Positions 62,166 to 64,000 of a DNA stretch of 64,000 bases are shown one piece after another. The notes below the pieces were generated by a model. That model worked only from the letters and a program-made list of their open reading frames with translations, was not told the DNA's origin and searched no databases. A program made the translations under genes and the position numbers. Source of the stretch: JANQPX01 sp965222015 (lineage in GTDB: Bacteria > Pseudomonadota > Alphaproteobacteria > Geminicoccales > Geminicoccaceae); assembly GCA_965222015.1 (NCBI GenBank), contig CBDCTL010000001.1:310001-374000 (forward strand), read 5' to 3'. The stretch's first letter is position 1. Each line of letters starts with the position of its first letter.

Positions 62166-62199
62166 GTCTGTCGGGCTCGACCGTCTGTCGGCCTCGACC
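62166..62199. repeat. 17-bp tandem repeat between puuD and gcl
   Basis: Two copies of GTCTGTCGG[G/C]CTCGACC with one mismatch, followed by a partial third copy, in the 61-base gap between puuD and gcl. Probably simple slippage; no regulatory role is evident. Confidence 0.7.
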
Positions 62200-62201
62200 G
62201 T

Positions 62202-63455
62202 CTATTGGACCTTTGCCTGAACGTCGGCTTCGGCGATCGGCGTGCCGGCTGCGATCCAGGCGGCGAGTGCTGCCCTTTCTTCCGGCTGCATGTCGGTGAT
62301 GTTGCTGGGCGGCATGGCGTGGGTGCGCACGGACTGGGCGTTGATCTTGTCGGCGTGCAGCCGGATCTGCTCGCCCGTCTCCAGAAGCACTCCCTTCGGC
62401 GGCACGGGCATGCCTTCCCAGAGCGGCTCGGCGGCATGGCACATGCTGCAGCGGCTGAGCACGATCTCCTCGACCTCCGCGAACATCGCCGAGCTTTCCT
62501 TTTCAGCCTCTGCCTGCTCGGACGTGTCGTTCGCAGGCTGCATCGAGGAAAGACCGATCACCAGGAGGCCGAGCACGCAGGCTGCCGCCCAGGTCCACCA
62601 GGGGCTCGGCGCGCCGCGATGGCGCTCATTGTAGAAGTGGCGGATAACAGCACCCATCACCAGGACCAGCGCCAGGATCAGCCAGTTGTACTTGCTGGCG
62701 TAGACCAGCGGGTAGTGGTTGCTGATCATCACGAACAGGACCGGCAGGGTCAGGTAGTTGTTGTGCATCGAGCGGGTCTTGGCGATGTAGCCGTATTTCG
62801 GATCGGGCGTGCGCCCGGCGATCAGATCGGCGACCACCACCCGCTGGTTCGGGATGATGATCATCAGCACGTTCGCGGCCATGATGGTGCCGATCAGGGC
62901 CCCCATCTGCATATAGGCGCCACGGGCGCTGAAGATGTAGGTGTAGACGATCGCCAGGATCACGATGAAGGCGAAGCCGACGGCAGCGAGCAGCACCTCG
63001 TTGTCGCCGATCGGCGATTTGCAGAGCAGATCATAGGCGATCCAGCCGAGCGCCAGGCCGACAATGGAGATCAACACGGCGAGCCAGGGCGAGATGTCCA
63101 GCACGGCCGGATCGATCATGTAGAGCTCGGCGCTGAAATAGTAGACGATCACCAGAAGAGCGAAGCCGGACATCCAGGTGGCGTAAGCCTCCCATTTGAA
63201 CCAGGTCAGCTCCTCCGGCATCTTTTCGGGCGCCACGTTGTATTTGATCATGTGGTAGAAGCCGCCGCCATGGACCTGCCAGGCCTCGCCGCCGGCACCC
63301 GCCGGCAGACCCTCGACCTTCTTCAGGCTGCTGTCCAGATGCACGAAATAGAACGAGCTGCCGATCCAGGCGATGCCGGCGATAACGTGCAGCCAGCGCA
63401 CGCTCATATCCAGGAATTCCCAAAAAACCAGCCATTCCCAAGTGATCGGATCCAT
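62202..63455 (-). CDS. puuD: Membrane urate hydroxylase PuuD with C-terminal cytochrome c
   Basis: 417 residues: about eight TM helices (MSVRWLHVIAGIAWIGSSFYF with conserved His; GGGFYHMIKYNVAPEKMPEE; RSMHNNYLTLPVLFVMISNH) of the urate-oxidase N family, then a cytochrome c domain with CSMCHAAEPLWEG and MPPSNITDM. It oxidises urate to 5-hydroxyisourate, passing electrons to the respiratory chain instead of O2 directly. First gene of the gcl operon by position, and divergent from the LysR gene. Confidence 0.93.
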   Translation of the reverse strand: MDPITWEWLVFWEFLDMSVRWLHVIAGIAWIGSSFYFVHLDSSLKKVEGLPAGAGGEAWQVHGGGFYHMIKYNVAPEKMPEELTWFKWEAYATWMSGFALLVIVYYFSAELYMIDPAVLDISPWLAVLISIVGLALGWIAYDLLCKSPIGDNEVLLAAVGFAFIVILAIVYTYIFSARGAYMQMGALIGTIMAANVLMIIIPNQRVVVADLIAGRTPDPKYGYIAKTRSMHNNYLTLPVLFVMISNHYPLVYASKYNWLILALVLVMGAVIRHFYNERHRGAPSPWWTWAAACVLGLLVIGLSSMQPANDTSEQAEAEKESSAMFAEVEEIVLSRCSMCHAAEPLWEGMPVPPKGVLLETGEQIRLHADKINAQSVRTHAMPPSNITDMQPEERAALAAWIAAGTPIAEADVQAKVQ

Positions 63456-63612
63456 GATCTCGGCTCCCTGCTTTGCGTTGCAGTTACCGCCCTTAATTGG
63501 CGTTGATCCTGGTAAAGCTACAGCTCAAAGGCCGGTCCGAGTAGCCGTCATCCGTGCGCAGCACTTTCAAATGAAGTTGAAAAATGACAAAATCCGCGCA
63601 AGAGGATTGAAC
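63456..63612. promoter_or_regulatory. Divergent puuD / lysR promoter region with an inverted repeat
   Basis: Contains TTCAA-N6-TTGAA (63567-63582), a dyad of the kind bound by LysR proteins, between the divergent puuD and LysR genes. A LysR gene usually controls its divergent neighbour, so this may be the operator for urate and glyoxylate catabolism. Binding is inferred. Confidence 0.5.
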
Positions 63613-64000
63613 ATGGCTCTGTTGGAGAATATCCGAACCTACACGCGGGTCGTCGAACTCGGCGGATTGTCGGCGGCCGGGCGTGATCTTCGCCTGTCGC
63701 CGGCGGTGGTCAGCCATCGAATCCAGCAGTTAGAGAGCCATCTCGGGGTCCGCCTTCTTCATCGGACCACGAGGCAACTGCAGCCGACCGAGCACGGTCT
63801 CGCCTTCTACGAAGCCTGTCACGACGTGATCAACGCAGTCGATCGCGCCGAGACCATCGCAGCCGATGCCGGCCTGAACCCGCGGGGCTCGCTCAAGGTG
63901 ACGGCACCGCTTGGCTTCGGGCGCCGTATCCTCGGCCCGCTGGCGCCGGAATTCCAGGCGCGCTATCCCGAGATCGACATGCGGCTTCGCCTCTCGGAGC
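63613..64000 (+). CDS. LysR-family transcription regulator, N-terminal part (cut by window edge)
   Basis: 129 residues present. A winged HTH (IRTYTRVVELGGLSAAGRDL, LSPAVVSHRIQQLESHLGVR, LLHRTTRQLQPTEHG) is followed by the linker helix and the start of the effector domain (GSLKVTAPLGFGRRILGPLA). It runs off the right end. Divergent from puuD, so a regulator of purine or glyoxylate use is likely; the effector is unknown. Confidence 0.93.
   Translation, partial: MALLENIRTYTRVVELGGLSAAGRDLRLSPAVVSHRIQQLESHLGVRLLHRTTRQLQPTEHGLAFYEACHDVINAVDRAETIAADAGLNPRGSLKVTAPLGFGRRILGPLAPEFQARYPEIDMRLRLSE

Overview
This window comes from a GC-rich alphaproteobacterium, probably Rhodospirillales-like. The main evidence is the plus-strand core block tpiA-secG-pyrG-kdsA-eno-ftsB-pdhA-pdhB-pdhC-lpd (18.9-29.7 kb) with ppiD-trpE divergent from tpiA. 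The taxonomic placement is inference from gene order and protein character; no rRNA or tRNA gene was seen.

Layout. (1) 1-4040: glycogen operon, the end of glgC, then glgA and glgX. (2) 4041-15256: a signalling and transport island. On the minus strand are an ATP-grasp ligase of D-Ala-D-Ala-ligase type, a 1017-residue protein with two sensor-like domains fused to an MFS transporter, and an ABC_sub_bind periplasmic protein. Divergent from them are a soluble PAS histidine kinase, an Rcp1-like response regulator and a REC-REC-GGDEF-EAL protein. (3) 15257-29733: frameshifted trpE, ppiD, then the core block through pyruvate dehydrogenase. (4) 29734-31741: an AT-rich gap, a small protein joining a PopZ-like N-terminal motif to a coiled coil and a J-like HPD segment, and a decayed IS110-family transposase. 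(5) 31742-50914: denitrification. norC-norB-norQ-norD-cytochrome c and nirS-cobA-nirC-nirF-nirD/L/G/H-nirJ-nirN-cbiX lie on the minus strand. A TrpD2-like gene, nirI and a Dnr-type regulator lie on the plus strand. Two perfect TTGAC-N4-GTCAA boxes sit in front of norC and nirS. No nar or nos gene is present. (6) 50915-64000: purine ring catabolism and glyoxylate assimilation: puuE-uraD fusion, allE, allA and a purine permease on plus; puuD, gcl, hyi, glxR, frameshifted gckA and pyk on minus; a partial LysR regulator at the end.

How the genes work together. Dnr probably senses NO and switches on nirS and norCB through the two boxes. The nir operon encodes cd1 nitrite reductase and most of the siroheme route to heme d1: SUMT, a CbiX-type chelatase, four siroheme decarboxylase subunits, NirJ, NirF and NirN. 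The last region takes urate to ureidoglycolate and glyoxylate, and then through tartronate semialdehyde and glycerate to 2-phosphoglycerate, PEP and pyruvate.

Most unusual items: the sensor-MFS / ATP-grasp / binding-protein trio; the PopZ-motif plus J-like protein; a repeat family whose CTAG end supplies the TAG stop codon of norQ, nirH and cobA, with a 174-bp palindromic copy filling the norQ-norD gap exactly; and a 3-prime remnant of a second lpd gene. Two single-base frameshifts (trpE, gckA) may be real or may be sequencing errors.
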